A stretch of 64,000 nucleotides of DNA from Psychrobacillus sp044762745 (GCF_044762745.1 NZ_JBIWEX010000019.1:31537-95536), one strand, 5' to 3'; positions 9,864 through 19,388 are shown, counted from the first letter of the stretch. Notes: a model not told the origin generated them from the sequence alone. Made by a program: numbers and translations.

Positions 9864-10369
9864 GGAGAACGGAAAGATACCCTGTAAGTGGTGCGAACTC
9901 GTTATGGCATGTTTATGATACAGTTCCTTTTTGGAAAGTAATGAAAAATTTTATCTTCATACAAGCGGCGAGATACTCTCCCTTTTTAAGTTGGAAAAAC
10001 TTCTTTTATCGTGCATTTCTAAAAATGGAAGTTGGTAAAGAAACGTCTTTTGCGTTGATGGTGATGGTAGATGTCATGTTTCCAGAGCGAATAAAGGTAG
10101 GAGACAATACGATTATTGGCTATAACACAACAATATTAGCGCATGAATATTTAATAGATGAGTATCGTATCGGTGATGTGATTATTGGCGACCGCGTGTT
10201 GATCGGTGCAAATACAACGATATTACCTGGAGTGACGATTGGGAATGATGCAGTAGTTTCCGCTGCTACACTTGTCAATGCGGACGTTCCAGAAGGCTGC
10301 TTTGTCGGTGGAAACCCGATGCGTATTATATATACGAAGGAACAAATGATCGAACGAAATAATAAATAA
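9860..10369 (+). CDS. yvoF: Hexapeptide-repeat O-acyltransferase, YvoF-like
   Basis: A 169-residue left-handed beta-helix acyltransferase of the CysE/LacA/NodL type. Hexapeptide repeats run from about residue 78 to 150 (KVGDNTIIGYN, IGDRVLIGANTTILPGVTIGNDAVVSA). The acceptor is unknown. Its ATG overlaps the ppaX stop, and its stop is followed by a terminator, so it closes the hprK operon. YvoF holds the same place in B. subtilis. Confidence 0.85.
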   Translation: MRRTERYPVSGANSLWHVYDTVPFWKVMKNFIFIQAARYSPFLSWKNFFYRAFLKMEVGKETSFALMVMVDVMFPERIKVGDNTIIGYNTTILAHEYLIDEYRIGDVIIGDRVLIGANTTILPGVTIGNDAVVSAATLVNADVPEGCFVGGNPMRIIYTKEQMIERNNK

Positions 10370-10374
10370 CAAAC

Positions 10375-10408
10375 AAAGCTATTCTTCATAAGGAGGATAG
10401 CTTTTTTT
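10375..10408 (+). terminator. Terminator of the hprK-lgt-yvoF operon
   Basis: AAAGCTAT / ATAGCTTT stem with a 16-nt loop followed by seven T. Confidence 0.85.
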
Positions 10409-10679
10409 ATGGCCGAGCGTCGAGCTTCTTCATTTATTCAAGGTAGGAACTTTATTGCGAACTAGAGCGTGCATCTTGCGATTCGTGGACTCAACCTTGC
10501 GATTAATCAACTCTCTACTGCGCAAGTACCTTAAGGTGTTGCATATAATTTATTTTTGGGGCTTTCTTAAGCTTAGATACTGATCAGTTAGCAAATTCCG
10601 TTGATTGGAGCGGAAATCAACAATATTCTAGTACAAAACCTATTTTTTCTTACTATTCTAAAAGGAACAATCGAATAGA
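10409..10679. other. Non-coding gap upstream of the his promoter, with degenerate CTTGCGATT repeats
   Basis: No gene is seen. Positions about 10461-10530 hold two or three degenerate units of about 21 bp starting CTTGCGATT (CTTGCGATTCGTGGACTC and CTTGCGATTAATCAACTC). Reverse-complement relatives of this motif occur at about 30245-30280. No T-box signature (AGGGTGGTACCGCG-like) was found before hisZ. Confidence 0.5.
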
Positions 10680-10708
10680 TTGACGAAATGAATAATATAG
10701 GATAAAAT
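10680..10708 (+). promoter_or_regulatory. Predicted sigma-A promoter of the his operon
   Basis: TTGACG, 17-bp spacer, TAAAAT. It lies 59 bp upstream of the hisZ ATG, which is preceded by a strong AGGAGGG ribosome site. Confidence 0.7.
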
Positions 10709-10766
10709 CTATATAATTTAACGTATTAGTACTCTAGCACGATGAAGTAATTTTAGGAGGGATGAA

Positions 10767-11945
10767 ATGGCTAAAATTCAAATGTTCGAGAAACCTCTTG
10801 GAATGAGAGATTCATTTCCGGAAGTAAATGAACAAAAAGAATATATACGGTCAACAGCAAGAAACTTTATACGAAACAAAGGATACGATTTTATCAAAAC
10901 ACCATCGGTCGAATACTTTGAAACAATCGGAAAAGCTTCCGCAATTGACGAATCTTCTCTTTTTAAACTAGTAGACAACCAAGGAGAAACACTTGTATTG
11001 CGTCCAGACATGACGACTCCTATTGCAAGAATTGCAGCCTCGAAGCTACTAAAAGAAAAAAATCCATTGCGTCTAGCTTATTATGCAAATGTATTCCGAG
11101 CACAACAACGAGAAGGTGGCCGACCAGCAGAGTTCGAACAATTAGGACTGGAGTTAATCGGTGATTTCAGTGCATACGGTGACAGTGAAATTATTCATAC
11201 AGCAGTAGAGCTTGTAAAAACACTTGGTGTGGAGCGTTTTCGAATTACAATTGGACATGCGGGGCTATTAACTGCATTTTTGGCGAATAATACAAACACG
11301 ACGGAGCAAGTAGACATGTTAAGACAGCTATTAGTAGAAAAAAACTTCGTAGGATTCGAACAAAAATTAGACGATTTAGGCTTATTAGAAGAGCAAAAAG
11401 ATAATCTTACAAAGCTAATAGATTACACAATTGACTTTAAAGCATTTGAAAACTTCCGACCGTTTTTAACTGATGAACAGCAATACTTAATAGATCAAGT
11501 GGAACAGCTAAAAAGCTTATTGGAACTTCAACTAAGTGACCCGTCTATAGTCTCATTCGATTTCTCACTTGCTAGTCATATGAGTTATTACACGGGCATG
11601 TTGTTTGAAATTTATGCTGCAGGAAGTGGTTTCCCCATTGGAAATGGCGGCAGATATGATGAATTATTCAAACAGTTCGATGAGCAAGTAGGTGCTACTG
11701 GTTTTGGAATACGGGTAGACAGACTGTTAGAAGTTTTACCGAAGAATGTTGTAGAAGAAAAGCGTACACTACTTTTATTTACAGAAGGCGCTTATTTGGA
11801 AGCAAATAGGTTAGCGGAGAAAAGAAGAAATAATGCAGAGCGCGTAACACTTCAATATACAGAGAGTGTACATGATTTAGATGCATTTAAACAAAGTTTC
11901 GATGAAGTACTAATTGTCTTAGAAGGTGGTTCTTTACGTGAATGA
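10767..11945 (+). CDS. hisZ: ATP phosphoribosyltransferase regulatory subunit
   Basis: HisRS-like paralogue that lacks tRNA charging activity and acts as the obligatory regulatory partner of short-form HisG in the first step of histidine synthesis. 392 residues. It shows class II aminoacyl-tRNA synthetase motif 2 (ANVFRAQQREGGRPAEFEQLGLE region near residue 110) and the motif 3 area GGRYDELF near 293. First gene of the his operon; the coding end overlaps the chosen hisG start by 8 nt. Confidence 0.95.
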   Translation: MAKIQMFEKPLGMRDSFPEVNEQKEYIRSTARNFIRNKGYDFIKTPSVEYFETIGKASAIDESSLFKLVDNQGETLVLRPDMTTPIARIAASKLLKEKNPLRLAYYANVFRAQQREGGRPAEFEQLGLELIGDFSAYGDSEIIHTAVELVKTLGVERFRITIGHAGLLTAFLANNTNTTEQVDMLRQLLVEKNFVGFEQKLDDLGLLEEQKDNLTKLIDYTIDFKAFENFRPFLTDEQQYLIDQVEQLKSLLELQLSDPSIVSFDFSLASHMSYYTGMLFEIYAAGSGFPIGNGGRYDELFKQFDEQVGATGFGIRVDRLLEVLPKNVVEEKRTLLLFTEGAYLEANRLAEKRRNNAERVTLQYTESVHDLDAFKQSFDEVLIVLEGGSLRE

Positions 11946-12567
11946 GTTAACAATTGCAATGCCGAAAGGGCGTATCTTTGAAGAAGCATATCAATTATTT
12001 GTAGATGCAGGGTTTAATCTACCGCATGAGATTAGCGACTCTAGAAAGTTAATTGTTGAAGCACCAGAGGAAAGAATTCAATTTATATTAGCAAAGCCAA
12101 TGGATATTCCTGTTTATGTGGAACATGGGGTTGCGGATATTGGTATTGCAGGAAAAGATGTACTATTAGAACAACTACGAGATGTCCATGAATTACTCGA
12201 TTTGCATATTAGTAATTGCTATATTGCAACAGCAGGGCTCCCTCATACGACGATGAACGAAATAGCCCCAAGAGTAGCGACGAAATATCCGACAATTGCT
12301 ACGAACTTTTATAAAGAAAAAGGGGAGCAAGTGGAAATTATTGAGCTTAACGGTTCGATTGAGTTAGCACCAATGATTGGACTAGCGGATCGAATTGTGG
12401 ACATCGTTTCAACCGGTCAAACATTAAAAGAAAATGGTTTAGTGGAATATGAAAAAATTGTAGCGATATCATCCCGTTTAATCGTTAATCCTGTAAGTTA
12501 CCGAGTAAAAAGTGAACGCATCCGGGAATTCATCGCACAATTAAAAAATGAATTGATAAAAAGGTAG
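11938..12567 (+). CDS. hisG: ATP phosphoribosyltransferase, short form
   Basis: Catalyses condensation of ATP and PRPP to phosphoribosyl-ATP, the committed step of histidine synthesis. With the GTG start at 11938 the protein is 209 residues, the short form that needs HisZ. An upstream in-frame GTG at 11926 exists, but the AGAAGGTGG ribosome site at 11921-11929 fits 11938. Landmarks are AMPKGRIFEEA at the N-terminus, GIAGKDVL near residue 69 and a DIVSTGQTLKENGL PRPP loop near 153. Confidence 0.96.
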   Translation: MNELTIAMPKGRIFEEAYQLFVDAGFNLPHEISDSRKLIVEAPEERIQFILAKPMDIPVYVEHGVADIGIAGKDVLLEQLRDVHELLDLHISNCYIATAGLPHTTMNEIAPRVATKYPTIATNFYKEKGEQVEIIELNGSIELAPMIGLADRIVDIVSTGQTLKENGLVEYEKIVAISSRLIVNPVSYRVKSERIREFIAQLKNELIKR

Positions 12568-12575
12568 GGAATCCT

Positions 12576-13859
12576 ATGAAGATAGAGAAGCTTACAAATA
12601 CAATTTCATTGCAACGTTCTGTAGAACAAGCAAACGAAAATCACTTAGAGACGGTACGTGAAGTAATTGAGCAAGTGAAACAAAATGGCGATCAAGCCCT
12701 TTTTACATATACAGAAAAATGGGATGGTGCGAAACTATCTTCTTTACAAGTAACAAAAGAAGAAATGGAAGAGGCATACGCTAGATTTGATCCTCAATTG
12801 ATTGAAGATTTAGAAGAAGCGGCTTCTAATATCCGTGCATTTCACTCACAACAAGCACGACAAAATATAGATTTCCCATTAGCTAAAAACTCGTATATTC
12901 AATATAAAATTTCACCACTTGACGCAGTAGGACTATATGTTCCCGGAGGCACTGCTGCGTATCCGTCGTCGGTATTAATGAATGCCATTCCTGCACTTGT
13001 AGCTGGTGTGAAGCGAGTAGTCATTGTGTCGCCACCATCAAAAGATGGGAAGCTTCCGGCATCTGTATTAGTAGCTGCTCGTATCGCTGGTGTTTCAGAA
13101 ATTTATAAGGTTGGAGGAGCGCAAGCGATTGCTGCTCTGGCTTATGGAACGGAAACGATTAAAGCGGTTGATAAAATTACAGGCCCAGGGAATAGCTTCG
13201 TGGCGCTTGCGAAAAGAGAAGTGTTTGGAAAAGTTGCGATTGATATGATTGCAGGACCTAGTGAAATAGCGATACTCGCGGATGATACGGCTTATGCAGA
13301 CGAAGTAGCTTCGGATTTATTGGCACAAGCAGAACATGACCCGTTTGCGTCTTCCGTGTTAGTTACAACGAGTGAGAAACTAGCGGAACAAGTTTCAATA
13401 GAAGTGGAAAAACAATTGAAACAACTTCCTAGAGAAGAAATAGCAAGAGCTTCTATTGAAAATTTTGGATGTATTTATATGGCGGAATCATTAGAACAAG
13501 CAATTTCTGCCATTAATGAGCTTGCACCAGAGCATTTAGAAATTATGACGGAACATGCAGAAGCAGTGTGCGAGAGAATCAATCATGCTGGCGCTATTTT
13601 TATAGGAAGATTTAGTAGCGAACCAGTAGGGGATTATTTCGCAGGTACAAATCATGTATTACCTACAAATAGCACAGCGCGCTTTTCAAGTGGACTTGGT
13701 GTAGACGATTTTGTAAAGAAAACGAGTGTTGTCTATTATTCAGAAGAAATGTGGCAAGAACAATATCCAAAAATCGCACGACTTGCAAGATTAGAACAGC
13801 TAGAAGGTCATGCACGCTCGGTGGAATCGAGAAGTTGGGATAAGGGGGATTCAAATTGA
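12576..13859 (+). CDS. hisD: Histidinol dehydrogenase
   Basis: NAD- and zinc-dependent enzyme oxidising histidinol to histidine, the last two steps of the pathway. 427 residues, full length. Visible landmarks are the GLYVPGGTAAYPSSVLM segment, GPGNSFVA, the DMIAGPSEI motif near residue 225 and LAQAEHDP, carrying zinc-ligand region residues. It lies 8 bp after hisG, and its stop overlaps the TTG start of hisB. Confidence 0.97.
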   Translation: MKIEKLTNTISLQRSVEQANENHLETVREVIEQVKQNGDQALFTYTEKWDGAKLSSLQVTKEEMEEAYARFDPQLIEDLEEAASNIRAFHSQQARQNIDFPLAKNSYIQYKISPLDAVGLYVPGGTAAYPSSVLMNAIPALVAGVKRVVIVSPPSKDGKLPASVLVAARIAGVSEIYKVGGAQAIAALAYGTETIKAVDKITGPGNSFVALAKREVFGKVAIDMIAGPSEIAILADDTAYADEVASDLLAQAEHDPFASSVLVTTSEKLAEQVSIEVEKQLKQLPREEIARASIENFGCIYMAESLEQAISAINELAPEHLEIMTEHAEAVCERINHAGAIFIGRFSSEPVGDYFAGTNHVLPTNSTARFSSGLGVDDFVKKTSVVYYSEEMWQEQYPKIARLARLEQLEGHARSVESRSWDKGDSN

Positions 13860-14452
13860 CAAATAAAAGAATGGCTAAAATAGAAAGAATGACAAATGAA
13901 ACAAAAGTGTGGGTAGAAATAGATTTAGATGGAGAAGGAAAGGCACAGATCGATACAGGTGTTCCTTTTATGGATCATATGCTTGACTTATTTACAAAGC
14001 ATGGATTGTTTGACGCAACGATTAAAGCGAATGGCGATACGCATATCGATGATCACCATACGACTGAAGATATTGGAATCGTACTAGGTCAAGCAGTAAA
14101 AGAAGCTCTAGGGGATAAAAAAAGCATCAAACGATACGGAAATGCATATGTCCCAATGGATGATGCGTTAGCACAAGTAGTAATTGATATTTCAAACCGT
14201 CCACATTTAGAATTTCGTGCACAATTTCCTACGCAAAAAGTTGGGAATTTCGATACGGAGCTTGTGCATGAATTTTTATGGAAATTTGCGTTAGAAGCAC
14301 GTATGAATGTGCACGTTATTGTACACTACGGAGTCAATACCCATCATATGATAGAAGCTATTTTCAAAGCATTGGCTCGCGCAATTGATGATGCAATTAC
14401 GAAAGACGATCGAGTGAAAGGTGTACCTTCCACAAAGGGATTGCTTACATAA
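13856..14452 (+). CDS. hisB: Imidazoleglycerol-phosphate dehydratase
   Basis: Manganese-dependent dehydratase converting IGP to imidazole-acetol phosphate. 198 residues, the monofunctional bacterial form without a phosphatase domain. Metal-binding histidine clusters are seen in FMDHMLDLFTKHG, HIDDHHTTEDIG and HHMIEAIFKA. The TTG start at 13856 overlaps the hisD stop and is preceded by AAGGGGGAT at good distance. Only 14 bp separate it from hisA, where hisH would be expected. Confidence 0.97.
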   Translation: MTNKRMAKIERMTNETKVWVEIDLDGEGKAQIDTGVPFMDHMLDLFTKHGLFDATIKANGDTHIDDHHTTEDIGIVLGQAVKEALGDKKSIKRYGNAYVPMDDALAQVVIDISNRPHLEFRAQFPTQKVGNFDTELVHEFLWKFALEARMNVHVIVHYGVNTHHMIEAIFKALARAIDDAITKDDRVKGVPSTKGLLT

Positions 14453-14466
14453 TAGGGGGAAAAAAC

Positions 14467-15210
14467 ATGACGTCCATTCAAGTCTATCCGGCAATTGATA
14501 TGAAAGGCGGAAAATGTGTCCGTTTATATCAAGGAGATTATGAGCAAGAAACTATTTATGGTAATTCGCCATTCGATATGGCTAAAAAGTTTGTGGATGA
14601 AGGTGCAACTTGGATTCACCTTGTAGATCTAGATGGTGCAAAAGACGGCGAGAAAATTCATGCCAACGAAGTCATTCGAATTGCAAAAGAACTTCCTGTT
14701 AGCGTGCAAATAGGTGGTGGCATTCGGTCGAACGAAGATGTCAGTTACTATTTGAATAATGGCGTGACACGTGTCATTATTGGAAGTCTTGCCATAGCTA
14801 AACCAGACCTAGTAGCAGAATTGCTAGAACAGTTTGGTGGTGACCGAATCGTAATCGGTCTAGATGCAAAAGACGGCATGGTAGCTACGCATGGGTGGTT
14901 GGAGACATCTTCCCAATCGGCTATAGAAGTAGGGCAGTATTTTGCTTCTAAAGGGGCTAAGCATGTTATTTTTACCGATATTGCAACCGATGGAACGCTT
15001 CAAGGACCTAATTTAGCAGCAAACAAAGAGCTTGCAGAAGCAACTGGGCTATCTGTCATTGTTTCTGGCGGGATTAGCTCACTAGAAGATTTAGGGGAAG
15101 TAGCAAAATTAGCAAAAGATACGACGGTAAGTGGCGTCATTACAGGGAAAGCATTATACAATAACCGTTTCACATTGACTGAAGCATTACAGGAGGTAAC
15201 CAAATGGTAA
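14467..15210 (+). CDS. hisA: ProFAR isomerase
   Basis: (Beta-alpha)8-barrel isomerase acting on phosphoribosylformimino-AICAR ribonucleotide. 247 residues. Catalytic Asp is in the N-terminal PAIDMKGGKCVRL strand, with phosphate-binding GGGIRS near residue 80 and GGISSLEDL near 200. It overlaps hisF by 7 nt. The ribosome site is AGGGGGA. Confidence 0.97.
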   Translation: MTSIQVYPAIDMKGGKCVRLYQGDYEQETIYGNSPFDMAKKFVDEGATWIHLVDLDGAKDGEKIHANEVIRIAKELPVSVQIGGGIRSNEDVSYYLNNGVTRVIIGSLAIAKPDLVAELLEQFGGDRIVIGLDAKDGMVATHGWLETSSQSAIEVGQYFASKGAKHVIFTDIATDGTLQGPNLAANKELAEATGLSVIVSGGISSLEDLGEVAKLAKDTTVSGVITGKALYNNRFTLTEALQEVTKW

Positions 15211-15959
15211 AGAAAATTATTCCATGTCTAGATGTGAAAGATGGGCGAGTTGTAAAAGGAATTCAATTCGTCGGTCTGAGAGATGCTGGAGATCCAGCAG
15301 AGCTAGCGGCATTCTACGACCAAGAAGGTGCAGATGAACTAGTGTTTTTAGATATTTCTGCGTCTGTTGAAGGTCGGGATACAATGCTAGAAACAGTGAA
15401 AAAAACAGCGGCTCAAATTTCCATTCCTTTAATTGTTGGCGGTGGAATTCGTTCGACGGAAAATATGAAGCAGTTATTAGATGCTGGAGCAAGTAAAGTA
15501 TCTATCAATAGTGCGGCAATTAGCAACCCAACGGTAATAACGGATGGTGCTAAAGCATTTGGGTCTAATAAAATCATTGTTGCCATTGATGTGAAATGGT
15601 CGGAAGAAGAACAGGATTGGTTCGTCTATACGCATGGTGGGCAAAAGAAAACGGATTGGAAAGCAGTAGATTGGGCAATAAAAGTAGAGAAGCTTGGAGC
15701 AGGGGAAATTTTACTGACAAGCATGGACCGTGACGGAGAAAAAGATGGCTATGACATCGAGATTACGAAACGGGTGAAAGAAGCTGTTTCTATTCCTATT
15801 ACGGCTAGTGGTGGAGCTGGAAACGTCGAGCATATATTAGCTGCATTTACGGAAGCTAATGCGGATGCAGCTTTAGCAGCCTCCATCTTTCATTTCAAAG
15901 AAACGAGCGTAGCCGAAGTGAAAAACTACATACGTGAAAGAGGAGTTGAAGTAAAATGA
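15204..15959 (+). CDS. hisF: Imidazole glycerol phosphate synthase cyclase subunit
   Basis: Barrel enzyme using ammonia to form IGP and AICAR from PRFAR; normally HisH supplies ammonia from glutamine. 251 residues. Catalytic aspartates are seen in IPCLDVKDGRVVKG (Asp11 region) and IVAIDVKW (about Asp130), with phosphate sites GGGIRS and ASGGAGNVEH. No hisH is present in this operon. The ATG overlaps the end of hisA. Confidence 0.97.
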   Translation: MVKKIIPCLDVKDGRVVKGIQFVGLRDAGDPAELAAFYDQEGADELVFLDISASVEGRDTMLETVKKTAAQISIPLIVGGGIRSTENMKQLLDAGASKVSINSAAISNPTVITDGAKAFGSNKIIVAIDVKWSEEEQDWFVYTHGGQKKTDWKAVDWAIKVEKLGAGEILLTSMDRDGEKDGYDIEITKRVKEAVSIPITASGGAGNVEHILAAFTEANADAALAASIFHFKETSVAEVKNYIRERGVEVK

Positions 15960-16582
15960 CCAACTTAAAATTTGATGATAATGGACTTATTCCCGTCATT
16001 ATTCAACATGCCATAACTCGAGAAGTATTAACGCTCGCTTACATGAACGAGGAAGCGTATAACAAGACAGTAGAAACAAAAGAAACATGGTTATTCAGCC
16101 GAAGCAGACAAGAATTATGGCATAAAGGAGAAACATCTGGAAACACCCAAACAGTCGTTTCGATACGTACAGACTGTGACTCAGATGCTTTAGTTGTAGA
16201 AGTTTTGCCAAGTGGACCAGCTTGCCATACAGGAGAAGCTACTTGTTTCCATAACATTCTAGAGAAATTTGATGAGACAGTTGGTTACAATGTGGTTACT
16301 TCCCTCATTAATACAATTGAAGAAAGACAGCAAACAATGCCAGAAGGTGCCTATACAACGTATCTATTTGAAAAAGGCGTAGATAAAATTTGTAAAAAAG
16401 TTGGAGAAGAGTCTGCAGAAGTCATTATTGCTTCTAAAAATAATGATGCAGAAGAGTTGAAATGGGAAGCGGCGGATCTTATTTATCACTTGCTCGTACT
16501 ATTACAAAATCAAAAAGTCAGCTTTTATGATTTGTTACAAGTACTGCAAAAAAGACATGAAGAGAAAGCCGATAAAAAATAA
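15956..16582 (+). CDS. hisI: Bifunctional PR-AMP cyclohydrolase / PR-ATP pyrophosphatase
   Basis: HisIE fusion doing steps 2 and 3 of histidine synthesis. 208 residues. The N-terminal cyclohydrolase has DCDSDALVVEV metal-binding and CHTGEATCF cysteine motifs (residues 75-100). The C-terminal MazG-like pyrophosphatase shows VGEESAEVIIA and WEAADLIYHLLVLL. It is the last gene of the operon and is followed by a terminator. hisC and a histidinol-phosphatase gene are absent, as is common in Bacillales, where they lie elsewhere. Confidence 0.96.
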   Translation: MTNLKFDDNGLIPVIIQHAITREVLTLAYMNEEAYNKTVETKETWLFSRSRQELWHKGETSGNTQTVVSIRTDCDSDALVVEVLPSGPACHTGEATCFHNILEKFDETVGYNVVTSLINTIEERQQTMPEGAYTTYLFEKGVDKICKKVGEESAEVIIASKNNDAEELKWEAADLIYHLLVLLQNQKVSFYDLLQVLQKRHEEKADKK

Positions 16583-16610
16583 TACTTTATGATATACTGA
16601 AGAGTATACT

Positions 16611-16644
16611 AATAAGGAACGTAGAAACGTTCCTTATTATTTTT
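16611..16644 (+). terminator. Terminator of the his operon
   Basis: Perfect 11-bp stem AATAAGGAACG / CGTTCCTTATT, loop of 6, then a T-rich run. It ends just before the ribosome site of the next gene. Confidence 0.88.
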
Positions 16645-16656
16645 CGGAGGATTATC

Positions 16657-18183
16657 TTGAATAAAAAAAGTAAAAAGGTTTTTAAAGAAAACATTATTTC
16701 GTTTTTGCCTACGGGCGATTACTACTATAAAAAAGCTTTAGATGAGCTACAAAAAGAAAAATACGAAAAAGCTCATAAATATTTAAAAAGAGCTGTAGAT
16801 CTAAGCCCTAATGATCCGGCCATTTTAATGCAATATGCCATTTTACAAATGGAATTAGATAAATTTGATTTAGCTCATGAACTTTTGAGAAGTGCATATA
16901 CGATCGACCCAGGTGACCCTGAAATTGTTTTCTTTTTGGCAGAAGTGAATGCCCACATAGGAAACTTTATGGATGCGAACCGATTTGCCAAAAAATATTT
17001 GGAGATGAATATAAACGGAGAATACACAGAAGATGCGATGGAAATCGTTGACTTCACAGAGCAGGAAGACATTGTATCTCTACAAGTGGACGCACCTTCC
17101 TCTGAAGCTCTCTTTTTACAGGAAAAATCTCGTCGGTTAATGGAACAAGGGAAATTTCCGGAAGCAGTTGAATTATTAGAGGATATTATTACACAATATC
17201 CTGATTTTTGGGCAGCATTTAATAATTTGGCGCTTGCCTATTTTTACATTGGCGAAGAGGAACAAGCAAAAGCGTTACTTCATGAAGTACTAAGGGAAAA
17301 CAGAGGAAACATTCATGCGCTTTGCAATTTAGCAGTCATTTATTATTATGAAAAAAATCAAGAAGAATTAGATGAAATTACTGCATTTTTAGCGAAAATT
17401 AACCCTTATTTCATCGAGCATCGATATAAATTAGGAGCTACATTAGCACTAATAGGTAAATATGATCAAGCATTTAAATGGTTAAGAAGCTTGCAACGGA
17501 AAGGTTTTGAAGGAGATCCAGGGTTTTATTTTTGGTTATCTCATTCCGCTTATTTTTCCGGCCATGAAGAAGTTGCGAAAAGTGCTTGGAAGACATTATT
17601 AAAATTGGATCCAGAAAAGGCAGGTTTTGAGCCTTGGTTACCACACCTGAAAAATATAGATGAATCGCAGATGGAGAACCAAAAAGAGCTTATTTTAGAA
17701 AAGCTACAAGACAAGCATGTGAGTGAGCGGATTTTTGGTTTTTATTTATTGGGGAAATCAGCGCACCGTCAAGAAATTATTTCACATCCAAAATGGATTG
17801 TTGTAGAAGAATTGACGACAATGGAAAAATTATTTTTAGCCCATTCTTTAGGGCACTCATTTAACGAAAAATCTGTAGCGGAAAAAGCTTTTTTAAGAGT
17901 CATTGCAGCTACAGATTTACTATATGAAAAGCATAAACCTTTGGAACAATCCGCTGCGTTTTTATTTCAAATGTGGTTTGTATTAGTGGAACGTGCATTA
18001 AAAAAGGCATATGCCTTTAAAAATCCACGAGCACTTGCAGCTGCAACGGAATATATGTTTGAATCTTCTAGAACAAAAAATGTAACGAAAAAACAGTACG
18101 CGGAAGAATACGGGATTACGACTACTACCTTAACGAAATATGTGAATGAACTCATGCAATTTTTGCCATTATTCGACGCATAA
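16657..18183 (+). CDS. yvcD: Tetratricopeptide-repeat protein, YvcD-like
   Basis: A 508-residue soluble protein with TPR units at about residues 20-120 (KAHKYLKRAVDLSPNDP, DLAHELLRSAYTIDPGDPE) and 160-260, followed by a helical C-terminal region. The extreme C-terminus resembles a helix-turn-helix (YAEEYGITTTTLTKYVNEL), as if derived from a regulator. Start is TTG with GGAGG 7 bp upstream. It lies between his and trxB as yvcD does in B. subtilis. Function is unknown; TPRs imply protein-protein contact. Confidence 0.8.
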   Translation: MNKKSKKVFKENIISFLPTGDYYYKKALDELQKEKYEKAHKYLKRAVDLSPNDPAILMQYAILQMELDKFDLAHELLRSAYTIDPGDPEIVFFLAEVNAHIGNFMDANRFAKKYLEMNINGEYTEDAMEIVDFTEQEDIVSLQVDAPSSEALFLQEKSRRLMEQGKFPEAVELLEDIITQYPDFWAAFNNLALAYFYIGEEEQAKALLHEVLRENRGNIHALCNLAVIYYYEKNQEELDEITAFLAKINPYFIEHRYKLGATLALIGKYDQAFKWLRSLQRKGFEGDPGFYFWLSHSAYFSGHEEVAKSAWKTLLKLDPEKAGFEPWLPHLKNIDESQMENQKELILEKLQDKHVSERIFGFYLLGKSAHRQEIISHPKWIVVEELTTMEKLFLAHSLGHSFNEKSVAEKAFLRVIAATDLLYEKHKPLEQSAAFLFQMWFVLVERALKKAYAFKNPRALAAATEYMFESSRTKNVTKKQYAEEYGITTTTLTKYVNELMQFLPLFDA

Positions 18184-18249
18184 GCATAAAAGTTGAAGCA
18201 GTTACAAAAATCCTATAGATTGATGGTAGAAGCAATGTAGGAGGAATGT

Positions 18250-19203
18250 ATGATGACTGAAGAAAAAATCTATGATGTGATAATAATAGGAGCAGGTCCT
18301 GCTGGGATGACTGCCGCTGTATATACTTCTCGTGCGAATCTTTCTACGTTAATGATTGAACGCGGTATTCCAGGTGGACAAATGGCGAATACAGAAGAGG
18401 TCGAAAACTATCCAGGGTTTGAAATGATTTTAGGACCAGAACTTTCGACTAAAATGTTTGAACATGCGAAAAAATTCGGCGCTGAATACGCATATGGAGA
18501 CGTATCGGAAATCGTAGACGGCGAAGTTTATAAAACGGTTAAAGTGAGCGGAAAAGAATATAAAGCACTTGCGGTTATTATTTCATCCGGTGCTGAGTAC
18601 AAAAAAATGGGGATTCCTGGCGAAAGCGAGCTTGGCGGACGCGGTGTAAGTTATTGTGCAGTTTGTGATGGTGCATTCTTTAAAGGGAAAAACCTAGTTG
18701 TAGTCGGTGGGGGAGATTCCGCTGTTGAAGAAGGTGCATTTTTAACAAAATTTGCGGATAACGTAACGATAGTTCACCGCCGTGATGAGTTGCGTGCACA
18801 AAAAATACTACAAGATCGTGCATTTGCAAACGAAAAAATCGACTTTATCTGGAATACAACATTAAAAGAAATTCACGGAAAAGACGGAAAAGTGGGGAGC
18901 GTTACATTAGTTTCAACTGAAGATGGTTCTGAAAGAGAATTTGAAACGGATGGAGTTTTTGTATATGTTGGTATGCTTCCATTAACAAAACCATTTTCGA
19001 ATTTAGGTATTTTAAATGAAAACGGATATATCGTAACGAATGAAAGAATGGAAACAGCTGTACCTGGAATTTTTGGGGCTGGAGATGTGCGTGATAAAAT
19101 GCTTCGTCAAATTGTTACAGCAACTGGGGACGGAAGTATCGCTGCACAAGCTGTACAACATTATATTGAAAATGTAAAAGAAAAAACGGCAACGAACGCT
19201 TAA
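18250..19203 (+). CDS. trxB: Thioredoxin reductase
   Basis: NADPH- and FAD-dependent flavoenzyme reducing thioredoxin. 317 residues. FAD-binding GAGPAGMTAAVYTSR is near residue 15, the redox-active CAVC pair followed by DGAFF near 137-140, NADPH-binding GGGDSAVEEG near 155, and a second FAD motif GIFGAGDVRD near 275. Two adjacent ATG codons exist at 18250 and 18253; AGGAGGAAT upstream serves either. A terminator-like hairpin lies downstream. Confidence 0.98.
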   Translation: MMTEEKIYDVIIIGAGPAGMTAAVYTSRANLSTLMIERGIPGGQMANTEEVENYPGFEMILGPELSTKMFEHAKKFGAEYAYGDVSEIVDGEVYKTVKVSGKEYKALAVIISSGAEYKKMGIPGESELGGRGVSYCAVCDGAFFKGKNLVVVGGGDSAVEEGAFLTKFADNVTIVHRRDELRAQKILQDRAFANEKIDFIWNTTLKEIHGKDGKVGSVTLVSTEDGSEREFETDGVFVYVGMLPLTKPFSNLGILNENGYIVTNERMETAVPGIFGAGDVRDKMLRQIVTATGDGSIAAQAVQHYIENVKEKTATNA

Positions 19204-19388
19204 CATTAGTAGTATTTACATACTTGTGTGTTTAGCGCAGCTACTAGGTTCTAATTTATAACTTTATCGTCCGTAACACTAGTCTGAATTTAATTATTTC
19301 TTAATCGATTTGTAACCTGCTTGAAACAATTATAGCGTATAGTTAGAAATATAAATTGACCCCCTTTTTATATAAGAAATAGTTGAAC

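Noticed and set aside
10409..10766. T-box riboswitch before hisZ
   Set aside because: No T-box core sequence or matching terminator/antiterminator was found, only a plain promoter.
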